Shown one piece after another: positions 35,372-45,389 of a stretch of DNA of 64,000 nucleotides. The notes beneath the pieces were generated by a model. The model did no database searches. It was not told the DNA's origin and saw nothing but the letters and a program-made list of their open reading frames with translations. The first letter of the stretch is position 1. Each line of letters starts with the position of its first letter. Source of the stretch: Lysobacterales bacterium (GTDB taxonomy: Bacteria; Pseudomonadota; Gammaproteobacteria; Xanthomonadales; Rhodanobacteraceae). Made by a program: the position numbers and the translations under genes. The stretch covers positions 620,001 through 684,000 of the forward strand of contig JADJHN010000001.1 in assembly GCA_016707485.1 (NCBI GenBank), written 5' to 3'.

Positions 35372-35397
35372 CCCTTCGACAGGCTCAGGGCGAACGG
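35372..35397. repeat. REP-type element with CCCTTCGACAGGCTC core
   Basis: A 26-base element beginning CCCTTCGACAGGCTC and ending GGGCGAACGG, a very widespread extragenic palindrome in GC-rich proteobacteria. It lies about 60 bases from the 18-bp-arm palindrome, making this a small REP cluster. Confidence 0.7.
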
Positions 35398-35500
35398 CTC
35401 CAAAGACCCAAATATGGAGTTCTGCGCGCCGCCCTCTGCACCCTGTTCCCAGGCTCGACGGCGGAATCGTCGTTGACGACTCCGCCGTGTCGCGGCCGCG

Positions 35501-35908
35501 TTACTGGATCAGGCGCAAGGTCATCGGGTAGCGATAGCGCACGCCGTTGCTGGCGTTGATCGCTGCAATGATCGTGAAGATCAGCCAATAGAGGAACACG
35601 GCCAGGCCCAGCGGCACGGTGAGCAAGGCACCAACGCCGAAGGTGATCAGGGTGAAGAAGACCAGCGCCACGCCGGCAATCAGCATGGTGATGTTGAAGT
35701 TCAGGGCTTCCTTGGCCTGGTCGCCGGCAAACGGCAAGGTGTCGCGCTTGACCAGCCAGACTACCAACGGGCCGAGTGCGCAGCCAAAGCCGCCGGTGAA
35801 GAAGCCACTCAAGGCAGAGACGTGCCCGAGCACCGCCCAGGTGCGCTCGTCACCCACCGGAGCGACATCGGTTTCGCTGCCGACCTGCGATTGGACTTCA
35901 TCGTTCAT
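35501..35908 (-). CDS. DUF4870 family membrane protein
   Basis: A 135-residue inner-membrane protein. The ATG at 35908 (MNDEVQSQVGSETDV) follows AGGAGA. After a hydrophilic N-terminus come three hydrophobic segments (about residues 25-50, 70-92 and 95-118), with VGDERTWAVLGHVSAL and LPFAGDQAKEALNFNITML, which define DUF4870/TIC20-like small proteins. Function unknown. It stands between the REP cluster and pmbA; its relation to the latter is just proximity. Confidence 0.85.
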   Translation of the reverse strand: MNDEVQSQVGSETDVAPVGDERTWAVLGHVSALSGFFTGGFGCALGPLVVWLVKRDTLPFAGDQAKEALNFNITMLIAGVALVFFTLITFGVGALLTVPLGLAVFLYWLIFTIIAAINASNGVRYRYPMTLRLIQ

Positions 35909-35978
35909 GCGATTCTCCTGTGGCGTTGACTGCCATTCCAGAATGGCTGCGCCAACGCCGGGATTCAAGCGCTGAAAG

Positions 35979-37334
35979 TCACGCTCCGGCCACGGTCAGG
36001 CGCTCGAGCAGGATCGAACCGGTTTGCACATGCGAGCGGCGGTCGACGTCGCTGCCGATGGCGACGATGTTCGCAAACATCTCGCGCAGATTGGAAGCAA
36101 TCGTGATCTCCTCGACCGGATGCGCGATTTCCCCGTTTTCGACCCAGAACCCGGAGGCTCCGCGCGAATAATCGCCGGTCAACAGCGAGACGCCCTGGCC
36201 CATCAACTCGTTGACCACCAGCCCCGTGCCCATGCGCTTGAGCAGGGTTGCGAAATCCTCCTCGCCGGTCGTGACGATGAGATTGTGCACGCCACCGGCG
36301 TTGCCCGTGCTGCGCAGGCCGAGTTTGCGTGCCGAATAGCTGCCGAGCACATAGCGTGCGAGACGACCGTTGCTGATCAGGTCGGAGTCCTGCGTGGCCA
36401 CGCCCTCGCTGTCGAAATTGGCGGACGCCTGGCCGCGGCGGATACGCGGGCGCTCGACAATCTGCACAAAATCCGGGAATACCGGCTTGCCGAGGTGATC
36501 GACGAGAAAGCTGGCCTTGCGATACAGCGCACCGCCGCTGACCGCCGAGACCAGATGTCCGATCAGGCTGCGCGCGACCTGTGGCGTGAACAACACCGGG
36601 CATTGGCGCGTGCCGAGTTTGCGTGCGCCAAGACGGGCGACGGTGCGTTCGGCGGCCGTGCGCCCGATCGCCGCGACATCCGGAAAATCCTCTGCGCTGC
36701 GCACCGACTCATACCAGTAGTCGCGCTGCATGCCGGCCTCGTCCTCGGCCAGCAAGGCCAGAGAAATCATGTGCCGGGTATCACGTTCACGTGAAAAAAA
36801 GCCATGCGAGGTGGCACCTACCGCCAGCGAAGAACCGATCTGCACGGTTGCCCCTTCGGAATTGCTGATGCGCGGATCGAAGTCCCGGCCGGCCTGCTCG
36901 CAACGCAGGGCAAGCTCGGTCGCCTCCTCTGTGGTGATGTCCCAGGGATGCCAGAGATCGAGATCGGCGAATTCGTGGGCGAGCAGATCGGCATCGGCGA
37001 GGCCGTTGCAGGGATCCTCCTCGGTATATCGAGCGATGGCGCAGGCGTGCTCGATGGTCTTGTCGATCGAGTCCGGGCTGAGGTCAGCAGTGCTTGCGGA
37101 ACCCTTGCGCTTGCCGAAGTAGACGGTCAAGGAAAGGCCGCGATCACGGTTGTGCTCGATGGATTCGACCTCCCCGAGGCGGACGCTGACATTCAAGCCG
37201 ACGTCCACGCCAATGCCTACATCGACTTCGCTGGCGCCCTGCGTGCGACAGCGCCGCAGCACATCCTCGGCAATTTCCGAGATACGATCGAGCTCAATCT
37301 GGCTGTCGTCGCGATTGGTGATTGCCTGGTCCAC
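35979..37334 (-). CDS. pmbA: TldE/PmbA metalloprotease subunit
   Basis: A 451-residue PmbA/TldE, the non-catalytic half of the TldD/TldE heterodimer that processes small peptides such as microcin B17 precursor and CcdA. The sequence is complete from the ATG at 37334, with RRCRTQGASEVDVGIGV at the start and the conserved end GASGFWVENGEIAHPVEEITIASN. It lacks the HExxxH motif, as expected for TldE. It is divergent from darP and close to tldD; the three-gene group pmbA-darP-tldD is common in gammaproteobacteria. Confidence 0.94.
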   Translation of the reverse strand: MDQAITNRDDSQIELDRISEIAEDVLRRCRTQGASEVDVGIGVDVGLNVSVRLGEVESIEHNRDRGLSLTVYFGKRKGSASTADLSPDSIDKTIEHACAIARYTEEDPCNGLADADLLAHEFADLDLWHPWDITTEEATELALRCEQAGRDFDPRISNSEGATVQIGSSLAVGATSHGFFSRERDTRHMISLALLAEDEAGMQRDYWYESVRSAEDFPDVAAIGRTAAERTVARLGARKLGTRQCPVLFTPQVARSLIGHLVSAVSGGALYRKASFLVDHLGKPVFPDFVQIVERPRIRRGQASANFDSEGVATQDSDLISNGRLARYVLGSYSARKLGLRSTGNAGGVHNLIVTTGEEDFATLLKRMGTGLVVNELMGQGVSLLTGDYSRGASGFWVENGEIAHPVEEITIASNLREMFANIVAIGSDVDRRSHVQTGSILLERLTVAGA

Positions 37335-37403
37335 GCCTTATCCTCACTATCCGTTGATTGCCGTTCCAGCAAAGCGGGAACGGCCACTACCTGCAGAAAT
37401 CCG

Positions 37404-37934
37404 ATGTCTCATGATGAAACCGATGACGCCTTCGACGGCCCGAGTCGCAGCCAACTGCGTCGTGATGCCACCGCCATCTTCAAGTTGGCCGAAACGCTGG
37501 CCGCATTGACCGATGCCCAACTGACGCGCATACCGCTTGATGACGACCTGCTCGATGAGGTCCGCCGCACGCGCGCCATCCACCAGCCGATTGCGCGCAA
37601 ACGCGAAACCCAATACCTCGCCAAACTCCTGCGCCGCCTGGAAAGCGGGGAAATCGACGCCGTGCGCACCGTCCTCGACATCAGCAAGCAGCAATCGCAT
37701 CGTGAAACCGCCGCATTGCACCACCTCGAAAACCTGCGCGATCGCCTGATTGCGGAGGGCGACAGCGCGCTCGACCTGGTGATCGCCGAACATCCATCGG
37801 CCGACCGCCAGCATCTGCGCAACCTGATCCGTCAGGCCAATACCGAAGCAAAAAAACAGAAACCGCCACGCGCCTCGCGCGAAATCTTCCGCATCCTGCG
37901 CGAGTTGCAATCGCGCCCGACCGAAGCCGGCTAA
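37404..37934 (+). CDS. darP: Ribosome biogenesis factor DarP (YjgA, DUF615)
   Basis: A 176-residue, highly charged helical protein of the DUF615 family, which in E. coli (DarP) helps late 50S assembly around the peptidyltransferase centre. Signatures: SRSQLRRDATAIFKLAETLAALT, LDDDLLDEVRRTRAI, KRETQYLAKLLRR and the C-terminal HPSADRQHLRNLIRQANTE. I chose the ATG at 37404; the open frame extends to 36804 but overlaps pmbA antisense. It converges on tldD, the stops lying 3 bases apart. Confidence 0.92.
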   Translation: MSHDETDDAFDGPSRSQLRRDATAIFKLAETLAALTDAQLTRIPLDDDLLDEVRRTRAIHQPIARKRETQYLAKLLRRLESGEIDAVRTVLDISKQQSHRETAALHHLENLRDRLIAEGDSALDLVIAEHPSADRQHLRNLIRQANTEAKKQKPPRASREIFRILRELQSRPTEAG

Positions 37935-37937
37935 CGC

Positions 37938-39380
37938 TCAGGCCGCCGTGCCGCCAACGGTCAGGTTGTCGATCTTCAAGGTCGGCTGGCCGACGCCGAC
38001 CGGCACGCTCTGGCCATCCTTGCCGCAGACGCCGACGCCCTCATCGAGCTTGAGGTCGTTGCCGATCATGGAGACGTGCTTGAGTACCTCGGGGCCGGCG
38101 CCGATCAAGGTTGCACCCTTGACCGGCCGCGTGACCTTGCCGTCCTCGATCAGGTAGGCCTCGCTGGCCGAGAACACGAACTTGCCGTTGGTGATATCGA
38201 CCTGACCACCGCCGAAATTGACCGCATACAGACCGCGCTTGACCGAGCGCAGGATTTCCTCGGGATCCTTGTCGCCCGCCAGCATGTAGGTATTGGTCAT
38301 GCGCGGCATCGGCAGGTGCGCGAAGGATTCGCGACGACCATTGCCGGTTGGCGGCATGCCCATCAGGCGCGCATTGAACTTGTCCTGGATGAGGCCGCGC
38401 ATGATGCCGTCCTCGACGAGGACCGTGCAGTTCGTCGGCGTACCTTCGTCATCGACGCTGAGTGAGCCACGGCGCCCGGCCAGGGTGCCGTCATCGACAA
38501 TGGTCACGCCCTTGGCCGCCACGCGCTGGCCCATGCTGCCGGAAAACGCCGAGGTGCCCTTGCGGTTGAAATCGCCTTCGAAACCATGCCCGATTGCCTC
38601 ATGCAGGAGCACGCCGGGCCAGCCCGGGCCGAGCACGACGGTCATGTTGCCGGCCGGTGCCTCGACCGCATCGAGATTGACCAGGGCACTGCGTACCGCC
38701 TCGCGGGCAATGCGTCGTGCACGATCGTTTTCCAGCAGTTCGACCAGGTCATAGCGCCCGCCGCCGCCACAGCCGCCGCTTTCACGGCGTCCGTTCTGTT
38801 CGGCTATGACCTGCACATTGAAGCGCACCAGCGGCCGCACGTCGGCGGCCAGCGTGCCATCGGACGCGGCGACCAGCACCGTGTCGACCGTGGCGGAAAC
38901 GCTGACGATGACTTCCTTGACCCGCGCATCGAGCGACCGCGCATAGGCATCGATTTCACCGAGCAGGCGGACCTTGGCCTCGCTCGACATGGAATCGATC
39001 GGATCGATCGGCGGATACAGCGCCCGCGACGAGGCCAGCGCCAACGGTCGCCCGCTGCCGTTGGCACCCTCGCGCGCAATCGCCCGCGCCGAACCGGCCG
39101 CTTCGAGCAAGGCCGGCATGACGATGTCATCGGAATAGGCGAAGCCGGTTTTCTCGCCGGATTGTGCGCGCACGCCGACACCCTGCTCGATGGAGTGGCT
39201 GCCATCCTTGACGATGCCGTCCTCGAGCATCCACGACTCGCTGCGCGAGTGCTGGAAATACAGGTCGGCCGCATCCACAGCGGGCGTCATGAGGCGCGCG
39301 AAAACGCGATCGAGGTCGCTCGTGGCGAGGCCGCCCGGGCGCAGCAGCCGCTGTTCGGCCAGCGCAATCATTTCACTCAT
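37938..39380 (-). CDS. tldD: TldD metalloprotease
   Basis: Zinc-dependent peptidase subunit of TldD/TldE, 480 residues from the ATG at 39380 (MSEMIALAEQRLL). The HExxxH motif HEAIGH at residues 260-265 supplies the zinc ligands and catalytic Glu; NFGGGQVDITNGKFVFSASEAYLIE and the end segment with GVCGKDGQSVPVGVGQPTLKI are typical of TldD. It converges with darP and sits near pmbA, whose product is its partner. In-frame sequence to 39443 is unlikely to be used. Confidence 0.95.
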   Translation of the reverse strand: MSEMIALAEQRLLRPGGLATSDLDRVFARLMTPAVDAADLYFQHSRSESWMLEDGIVKDGSHSIEQGVGVRAQSGEKTGFAYSDDIVMPALLEAAGSARAIAREGANGSGRPLALASSRALYPPIDPIDSMSSEAKVRLLGEIDAYARSLDARVKEVIVSVSATVDTVLVAASDGTLAADVRPLVRFNVQVIAEQNGRRESGGCGGGGRYDLVELLENDRARRIAREAVRSALVNLDAVEAPAGNMTVVLGPGWPGVLLHEAIGHGFEGDFNRKGTSAFSGSMGQRVAAKGVTIVDDGTLAGRRGSLSVDDEGTPTNCTVLVEDGIMRGLIQDKFNARLMGMPPTGNGRRESFAHLPMPRMTNTYMLAGDKDPEEILRSVKRGLYAVNFGGGQVDITNGKFVFSASEAYLIEDGKVTRPVKGATLIGAGPEVLKHVSMIGNDLKLDEGVGVCGKDGQSVPVGVGQPTLKIDNLTVGGTAA

Positions 39381-39555
39381 GACGGGATTCTTGGGAAGAG
39401 GACTAAGGGCCCACGTACTGGGGGCGGATTCGCCACAAAACAAGATGAATCAATGCAAACCCATGATTCATATGGAAATCAATAGCCCGAACGTTCCGCA
39501 CCCCGTCAGTCGGCCAGGCCCAGTCTGGCAGCCTCTTCACTATCGGGAAACCATC

Positions 39556-39747
39556 ATGCCACGCGGAGACAAGAGCGCTTACACCGACACGCAGAAACGC
39601 AAGGCCGAACACATCATGGAAGGCTACCGCGACAAGGGAGTGCCGAAAGAGGAAGCGGAAAAGCGCGCATGGGCAACCGTGAACAAGGAAGATGGCGGCG
39701 GCAGGAAATCCGGATCAGGTCGCGCGCATCATCCCGGCAAGTCCTGA
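39556..39747 (+). CDS. Small basic hypothetical protein
   Basis: A 63-residue hydrophilic protein, MPRGDKSAYTDTQKRKAEHI..., with the pattern KGVPKEEAEKRAWATVNK and a Gly/Ser-rich basic tail. Similar small proteins occur widely in proteobacteria, often labelled plasmid-stabilisation-like without experimental support; I cannot assign a role. It has no signal or membrane segment. The ATG at 39556 is chosen by this conserved start; a good ribosome site is lacking. Monocistronic, before the DEAD-box helicase. Confidence 0.75.
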   Translation: MPRGDKSAYTDTQKRKAEHIMEGYRDKGVPKEEAEKRAWATVNKEDGGGRKSGSGRAHHPGKS

Positions 39748-39874
39748 ATCCACGCCGACCCAAGCAGCGCCGCCTCCCGCCGCGACGCGCGGGAGGCCCG
39801 ACAAATCGCTACAATACGCGGCCTTCCTTACACGTCGACCTGCCGTTTCGGGCCGTCGACGCATCGAGAATTCC

Positions 39875-41857
39875 ATGTCAGATCCGGCGACCCAGGTCAC
39901 GCCCGTCATTTCCAGTTTCAAGGAACTCGCCCTTGGCGAGCCGCTGCAACGCGTTCTTGCCGATGTCGGCTACGAATCGCCCTCGCCGATCCAGGCGGCG
40001 ACGATCCCGCATCTGCTGGCCGGCAAGGACGTGCTTGGCCAGGCGCAGACCGGCACCGGCAAGACCGCCGCCTTCGCCCTGCCCATCCTCGATCGGCTGG
40101 ACCTGCGCAAGAGCAAGCCGCAGGCACTGGTGTTGGCGCCGACGCGCGAACTGGCCATCCAGGTTGCCGAGGCGTTCCAGCGCTACGCAACGCATATCCC
40201 CGGTTTCCGCGTGCTGCCGATCTATGGCGGCCAGGCGTACGGTCCGCAGCTTGGTGGCCTGCGTCGTGGCGTGCACGTCGTCGTGGGCACGCCCGGCCGC
40301 GTCATCGATCATCTCGAACGCGGATCGCTGGATCTGTCCGAGCTGAGCTGCCTGGTGCTCGACGAGGCCGATGAAATGCTGCGCATGGGCTTCATCGACG
40401 ATGTCGAAGCGGTGCTGAAGAAAACCCCGCCGACGCGCCAGATCGCGCTGTTTTCGGCGACCATGCCGACGCAGATCCGGCGCATTGCACAGAACCACCT
40501 GCGCGAGCCGGTCGAGATCACCATCAAGTCGAAGACGACCACGGCGGCGAAAACGCGCCAGCGGTACTGGCTGGTCAGCGGCATGCACAAACTCGATGCG
40601 CTGACCCGCATCCTCGAAGCCGAACCGTTCGACGCGATGATCATCTTCACGCGCACCAAGGTCTCCACCGAGGAGCTTGCCGAACGTCTGCAGGCACGCG
40701 GCCTCGCCGCGGCGGCGATCAACGGCGATCTGGCCCAGGCCCAGCGCGAGCGCGCAATCCAGCAACTCAAGGATGGCAAGCTGGACATCCTGGTCGCCAC
40801 CGATGTCGCCGCGCGCGGCCTCGATGTCGATCGCATCAGCCACGTGCTGAACTACGACATTCCCTACGACACCGAATCTTACGTGCATCGCATCGGCCGC
40901 ACCGGCCGCGCCGGTCGCGAGGGCGACGCGATCCTGTTCGTCACCCCGCGCGAGCGCAACATGCTGCGCCAGATCGAGCGCGCCACGCGCCAGCCGATCG
41001 AGATGATGGATCTGCCCTCGGTGGAGACCGTCAACGATCGCCGCATCACGCGTTTCAAGGACCGCATCACCACCGCGCTTGCGGCCAGCGATCTGGCCAT
41101 GTTCCGCAGCGTGATCGAACAATACGAAAGCGAACACGATGTGCCGGCGATCGAAATTGCCGCCGCGCTGGCCCGCCTCGCGCAGGGCGACAAACCCCTG
41201 CTGCTGGATGCCAAGGCCAAGCCCGAGCGCCGCGAATTCGATCCGACCGCCAGCCGCGAACGCAAGGAATTCGCCACCCGCGAAGAGCGAGGTCGCGACG
41301 CGCGTCCGCCCCGCAGCGAACGCCCTGAACGAGCCGAACGCAGCGAACGTCCGCGCGCCGATCGCCCGCCGCATCCCCGCGCAGCGCGCACCGAAGCCTT
41401 CAGCAATCCGGCCGAAGATGGACGCAAGCGCAGCATGGAAACCCGCGAGCCGCGTGCGCATGCCCATGCCGCATCCGAGCATCGCCCGCCGGAAGCGGGC
41501 ATGGAAACGTTCCGCGTCGAAGTCGGCCACATGCACGGGGTCAAGCCGGGCAACATCGTCGGCGCGATTGCCAACGAAGCCGAACTCGACAGCAAGCACA
41601 TTGGCCGCATCACCATCCACGAGGATCACAGCCTGGTCGATCTGCCCGTCGGCATGCCTTCCGAGATCCTGCAGTTGCTGAAAAAATCCTGGGTGGCCGG
41701 GCAACGCCTGCGCATCAGCCGCGGCACCGCCGGCGAGCCACACGCGGTCAACGACGAATCCAGCGAACGCAGCGCACGGCCACCGCGACCCGCCAAGCCG
41801 ATGGCGCAATATCCATCGAGCGGCCCCAACAAGGGCAAGCCCCGCAAGAAATATTAG
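39875..41857 (+). CDS. deaD: DEAD-box ATP-dependent RNA helicase, DeaD/CsdA type
   Basis: A 660-residue RNA helicase. The core shows the Q motif (FKELALGEPLQRVL...SPIQAATIP), AQTGTGKT, PTRELAIQ, GTPGRVIDHL, DEAD, SAT, FTRTKVSTEELAERL and HRIGRTGRAGR. A long C-terminal region follows: an Arg/Glu/Pro-rich linker (about residues 455-545), a DbpA/CsdA-type RNA-binding domain (FRVEVGHMHGVKPGNIVGAIANE) and a basic tail ending GKPRKKY. The size and RBD fit CsdA/DeaD, involved in ribosome assembly and cold growth, rather than RhlB. TACAAT at 39810-39815 may be its -10. Confidence 0.93.
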   Translation: MSDPATQVTPVISSFKELALGEPLQRVLADVGYESPSPIQAATIPHLLAGKDVLGQAQTGTGKTAAFALPILDRLDLRKSKPQALVLAPTRELAIQVAEAFQRYATHIPGFRVLPIYGGQAYGPQLGGLRRGVHVVVGTPGRVIDHLERGSLDLSELSCLVLDEADEMLRMGFIDDVEAVLKKTPPTRQIALFSATMPTQIRRIAQNHLREPVEITIKSKTTTAAKTRQRYWLVSGMHKLDALTRILEAEPFDAMIIFTRTKVSTEELAERLQARGLAAAAINGDLAQAQRERAIQQLKDGKLDILVATDVAARGLDVDRISHVLNYDIPYDTESYVHRIGRTGRAGREGDAILFVTPRERNMLRQIERATRQPIEMMDLPSVETVNDRRITRFKDRITTALAASDLAMFRSVIEQYESEHDVPAIEIAAALARLAQGDKPLLLDAKAKPERREFDPTASRERKEFATREERGRDARPPRSERPERAERSERPRADRPPHPRAARTEAFSNPAEDGRKRSMETREPRAHAHAASEHRPPEAGMETFRVEVGHMHGVKPGNIVGAIANEAELDSKHIGRITIHEDHSLVDLPVGMPSEILQLLKKSWVAGQRLRISRGTAGEPHAVNDESSERSARPPRPAKPMAQYPSSGPNKGKPRKKY

Positions 41858-42126
41858 GATCGATGTGACAGAACCCTACGATTCGCATGCGGATCGGGTT
41901 CTGTCGATTGACCACTTTTTTCCACGGAGCCGGCAGCGATTTCCGGAGTTTGTTGGATACCGACCGTGGATCGTCGCGACCGGGAGTGGTTTTTGTGGAC
42001 ACCTTCGCGGGCCGACATCCCCGCTTTTTTCATTCGCCTCCCGGCGAACTGGTTGCCTTTTTATCCCAATTCGCCGCCAGGCTGAAAAAAGTAAGCCGCC
42101 GCGAAGCGGCAAAAACTCCCAGCCGG

Positions 42127-43080
<954 letters not shown>

Positions 43081-43191
43081 CAAAACTTCCGTTTCAGGTC
43101 GGATATCGCTTCGGCCAATGTGCAAGCCGACATCGCTATGTGGGGGAAGCGCGCCCCGCGATCAAGGGCGAATGGCTGCAAGCTTACAAAA

Positions 43192-44016
43192 TCATGGACT
43201 TGCCTGCATTCGACGAGCGCTGCGCCAGCCTGCCCAGACACTCGAAAACGGCAGGCGATCGAGCTTGCTGGCGGCTTCCACGAGGGGATCCGCGGCACGC
43301 GCCGCACGCTGGCTGCGCCTGCAGGCAGCCTGCAATGCAGCCGCGGTCAACGCTGCAAGGCCGCGACGGTCAAGCGCGCGCATGTGCGAGGCAAGCAGCG
43401 CGAAGTGTTCGCGCAAGGCCGCATCGCGGCGCGCACCGGGCTGGCCAAGATCAGCCCGCGCAAGCTGGTGCCGAGCCAGCAGTTCCAGCGGCAGGGGCAG
43501 GCGATCACGCGCCAGCGCCTCGCTCATCCAGCTCGCTTCGTGCAGGGCACGCATCAGGTTCGCCGCCTGGGTCGAGGCCTCGACATCGAGCTTCGGATGC
43601 AGCATCACCTCGATGGCGGCGAGTGGTCCATGCACGCGCCGATAGCCGCCGAGCAAGGCATCCAGGCTTGCCGCCGGAAGCATCTCGCGCTGGGCCAATG
43701 CACCGGCGATCACGGCCGACCAGGCGTCGGCAGGGATTTGGGCCATCGATGGCCAGGTCGAAAGGGTCATGGTCAACGGATGCCGGGGCTTGCCGGCGGC
43801 GAACGCCGAAAGTTCCTCGGCCCACCACTGCAGCTTGCTGCGGGCAACCTCGGGTTCGACAATGTGCCAGGCCGCGTGGCCGATTTCATGCGCCAGGCAG
43901 GCAAACGCCGAAACCACCGGGCGCATGGGCGCGGTGGCAAAACGCAGCGCAAGCGGCAGTTCGGGATGGGCAAGCGCCCACTTCGCCTCGAAACTTGCTG
44001 CGGCGTCGGCCGACAC
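43192..44016 (-). CDS. Squalene/phytoene synthase-like protein
   Basis: About 274 residues. The segment SKLQWWAEELSAFAAGKPRHPLT resembles the conserved (R/K)LQWWREEL...G.P.HP region of the squalene/phytoene synthase superfamily (and its NDUFAF6-like members). The second aspartate-rich motif is not recognisable: ANLMRALHEASWM stands where a DDLRD/DxxxD helix is expected, so prenyl-diphosphate chemistry is doubtful. Start: GTG at 44016, or a TTG at 44022 overlapping the gph stop; both are close-coupled to gph. It forms the end of the mtaD-ubiG-gph operon. The high Ala/Leu/Arg content is typical for the genome. Function unknown. Confidence 0.7.
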   Translation of the reverse strand: MSADAAASFEAKWALAHPELPLALRFATAPMRPVVSAFACLAHEIGHAAWHIVEPEVARSKLQWWAEELSAFAAGKPRHPLTMTLSTWPSMAQIPADAWSAVIAGALAQREMLPAASLDALLGGYRRVHGPLAAIEVMLHPKLDVEASTQAANLMRALHEASWMSEALARDRLPLPLELLARHQLARADLGQPGARRDAALREHFALLASHMRALDRRGLAALTAAALQAACRRSQRAARAADPLVEAASKLDRLPFSSVWAGWRSARRMQASP

Positions 44017-44018
44017 GC

Positions 44019-44684
44019 TCAATCCGGCAGCAGCCAGGCGTGCAACGCGGGCACGCTGGCGGCCACCCGATCGGCACCCCAGGCATGCGGATCGCCGCCG
44101 TTGAGATAGCCCCAAGCCGCGGCCACGGTGGCGGTTCCGGCGGCACGACCGGCCTCGATGTCACGCAAGTCGTCACCGACAAACAAGGTTCTGGCCGGAT
44201 CGACCTTGAGCATGGCGCAGGCATGCAGGACCGGATCCGGATCGGGCTTGCGCCTGGCCAGAGTGTCGCCGGCAACCAGCGCGGCGCAGCGCGTGCCGAG
44301 GCCCAGATGATCCAGCATTGGCGCGGCCAGCCAGCCGACCTTGTTGGTCACCACGCCCCAGGCGATGCCGCGCGCCTCGAGTCCGGCGAGAACCGGCTCG
44401 ATGCCGGCATACAGCGCGGTGGCGGCATTGCCGCGTCGTGCATACAGATCGAGATAGCGCGGCAGCAGCTCCTCGATGCGCGGCTCGTCGAATCCCGGCA
44501 AGCCGCTGCGCAGGATGGCGCGACCGCCGGCGGAGACGACGCGACTGACCACCTGCGGGTCCGGCGCGGCATGGCCGATCTCCTTGCACAGGGTGGCCAG
44601 CGCGGCGACCAGGTCGGGTGCCGAATCGGCGAGGGTTCCATCCAGATCGAAAAGCACGGCTTGCGCCAGACGCGGATCGATCAT
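44019..44684 (-). CDS. gph: Phosphoglycolate phosphatase
   Basis: HAD-superfamily hydrolase removing phosphate from 2-phosphoglycolate arising in DNA repair. It has 221 residues from the ATG at 44684, which overlaps the ubiG stop (ATGA). Motif I is LFDLDGTLADSAPDL, motif II in the VVTNKVGWL region, Lys in RRKPDPDP and motif III FVGDDLRDIEAG. The ubiG-gph pair is conserved in proteobacteria, and some members there (MupP) act on N-acetylmuramic acid 6-phosphate in cell-wall recycling; that alternative substrate cannot be excluded. Confidence 0.88.
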   Translation of the reverse strand: MIDPRLAQAVLFDLDGTLADSAPDLVAALATLCKEIGHAAPDPQVVSRVVSAGGRAILRSGLPGFDEPRIEELLPRYLDLYARRGNAATALYAGIEPVLAGLEARGIAWGVVTNKVGWLAAPMLDHLGLGTRCAALVAGDTLARRKPDPDPVLHACAMLKVDPARTLFVGDDLRDIEAGRAAGTATVAAAWGYLNGGDPHAWGADRVAASVPALHAWLLPD

Positions 44685-45385
44685 GCCGGCTTCAACGCAC
44701 ACGCGAGGTAGTTGACCGCAACCGAATCGGCCAGCCAGGCCTTGCGCGTCAGCGGGTTGTAGCCGATCCCGCGCAGATCCTCGAGGACCAGTCCGGCACG
44801 GCGCAGGTCGGCAGCGAGTTCGGAGGGCTTGATGAACTGCGCGTAGCGATGAGTGCCGCGCGGCAACAAACGCAGTACATGCTCGGCACCGACGATGGCG
44901 GCAAGAAAAGATTTCGGCGTACGGTTGAGCGTGGACAGGAACAGGCGTCCGCCGGGCTTGAGCAGATCGGCACAGGCATGGATGACGCTGGCCGGATCGG
45001 GAACGTGTTCGAGCATCTCCATGCAGGTGATGAAATCGAACTGTCCTGCCATCTCGCCGGCCAGCGCTTCGACGCTGGTTTCGCGATAGTCGACATGAAG
45101 GGTGCCTTCGAGCAGATGCAGGCGCGCGACATCAAGCACGGCCGGGGCCAGGTCGATGCCGGTCACCGTGGCCCCGGCATGCGCCAGCGCTTCGCTGAGC
45201 AAACCGCCGCCGCAACCGACATCCAGCGCCCGCGCACCTTTCACGGCGACGCGCCCGGCGATGTAGGCAAAGCGCAGCGGATTGAGATCGTGCAAAGGTC
45301 GCGATTCGCCATCGGGGTCCCACCAGCGACTGGCCAGGCGTTCGAACTTGGCCACTTCGGCCGGATTGACGTTGCTCGTGTTCAT
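44681..45385 (-). CDS. ubiG: Ubiquinone biosynthesis O-methyltransferase
   Basis: SAM-dependent methyltransferase carrying out both O-methylations of ubiquinone synthesis, 234 residues. The ATG at 45385 gives MNTSNVNPAEVAKFERLASRWWD, matching UbiG. The SAM-binding motif LDVGCGGGLLSEALA is intact, followed by FDFITCMEMLEHVPDP and the C-terminal GIGYNPLTRKAWLADSVAVNYL. Operon: mtaD upstream by 4 bases and gph overlapping downstream. Confidence 0.95.
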   Translation of the reverse strand: MNTSNVNPAEVAKFERLASRWWDPDGESRPLHDLNPLRFAYIAGRVAVKGARALDVGCGGGLLSEALAHAGATVTGIDLAPAVLDVARLHLLEGTLHVDYRETSVEALAGEMAGQFDFITCMEMLEHVPDPASVIHACADLLKPGGRLFLSTLNRTPKSFLAAIVGAEHVLRLLPRGTHRYAQFIKPSELAADLRRAGLVLEDLRGIGYNPLTRKAWLADSVAVNYLACALKPA

Positions 45386-45389
45386 CGCT

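Noticed and set aside
35197..35559. 120-residue frame in the REP cluster
   Set aside because: Runs through two palindromic repeats and has no ribosome site; composition is not protein-like.
39878..41809. 643-residue open frame antisense to the DEAD-box helicase
   Set aside because: His/Arg/Asp-rich shadow of deaD codons; no family recognised.
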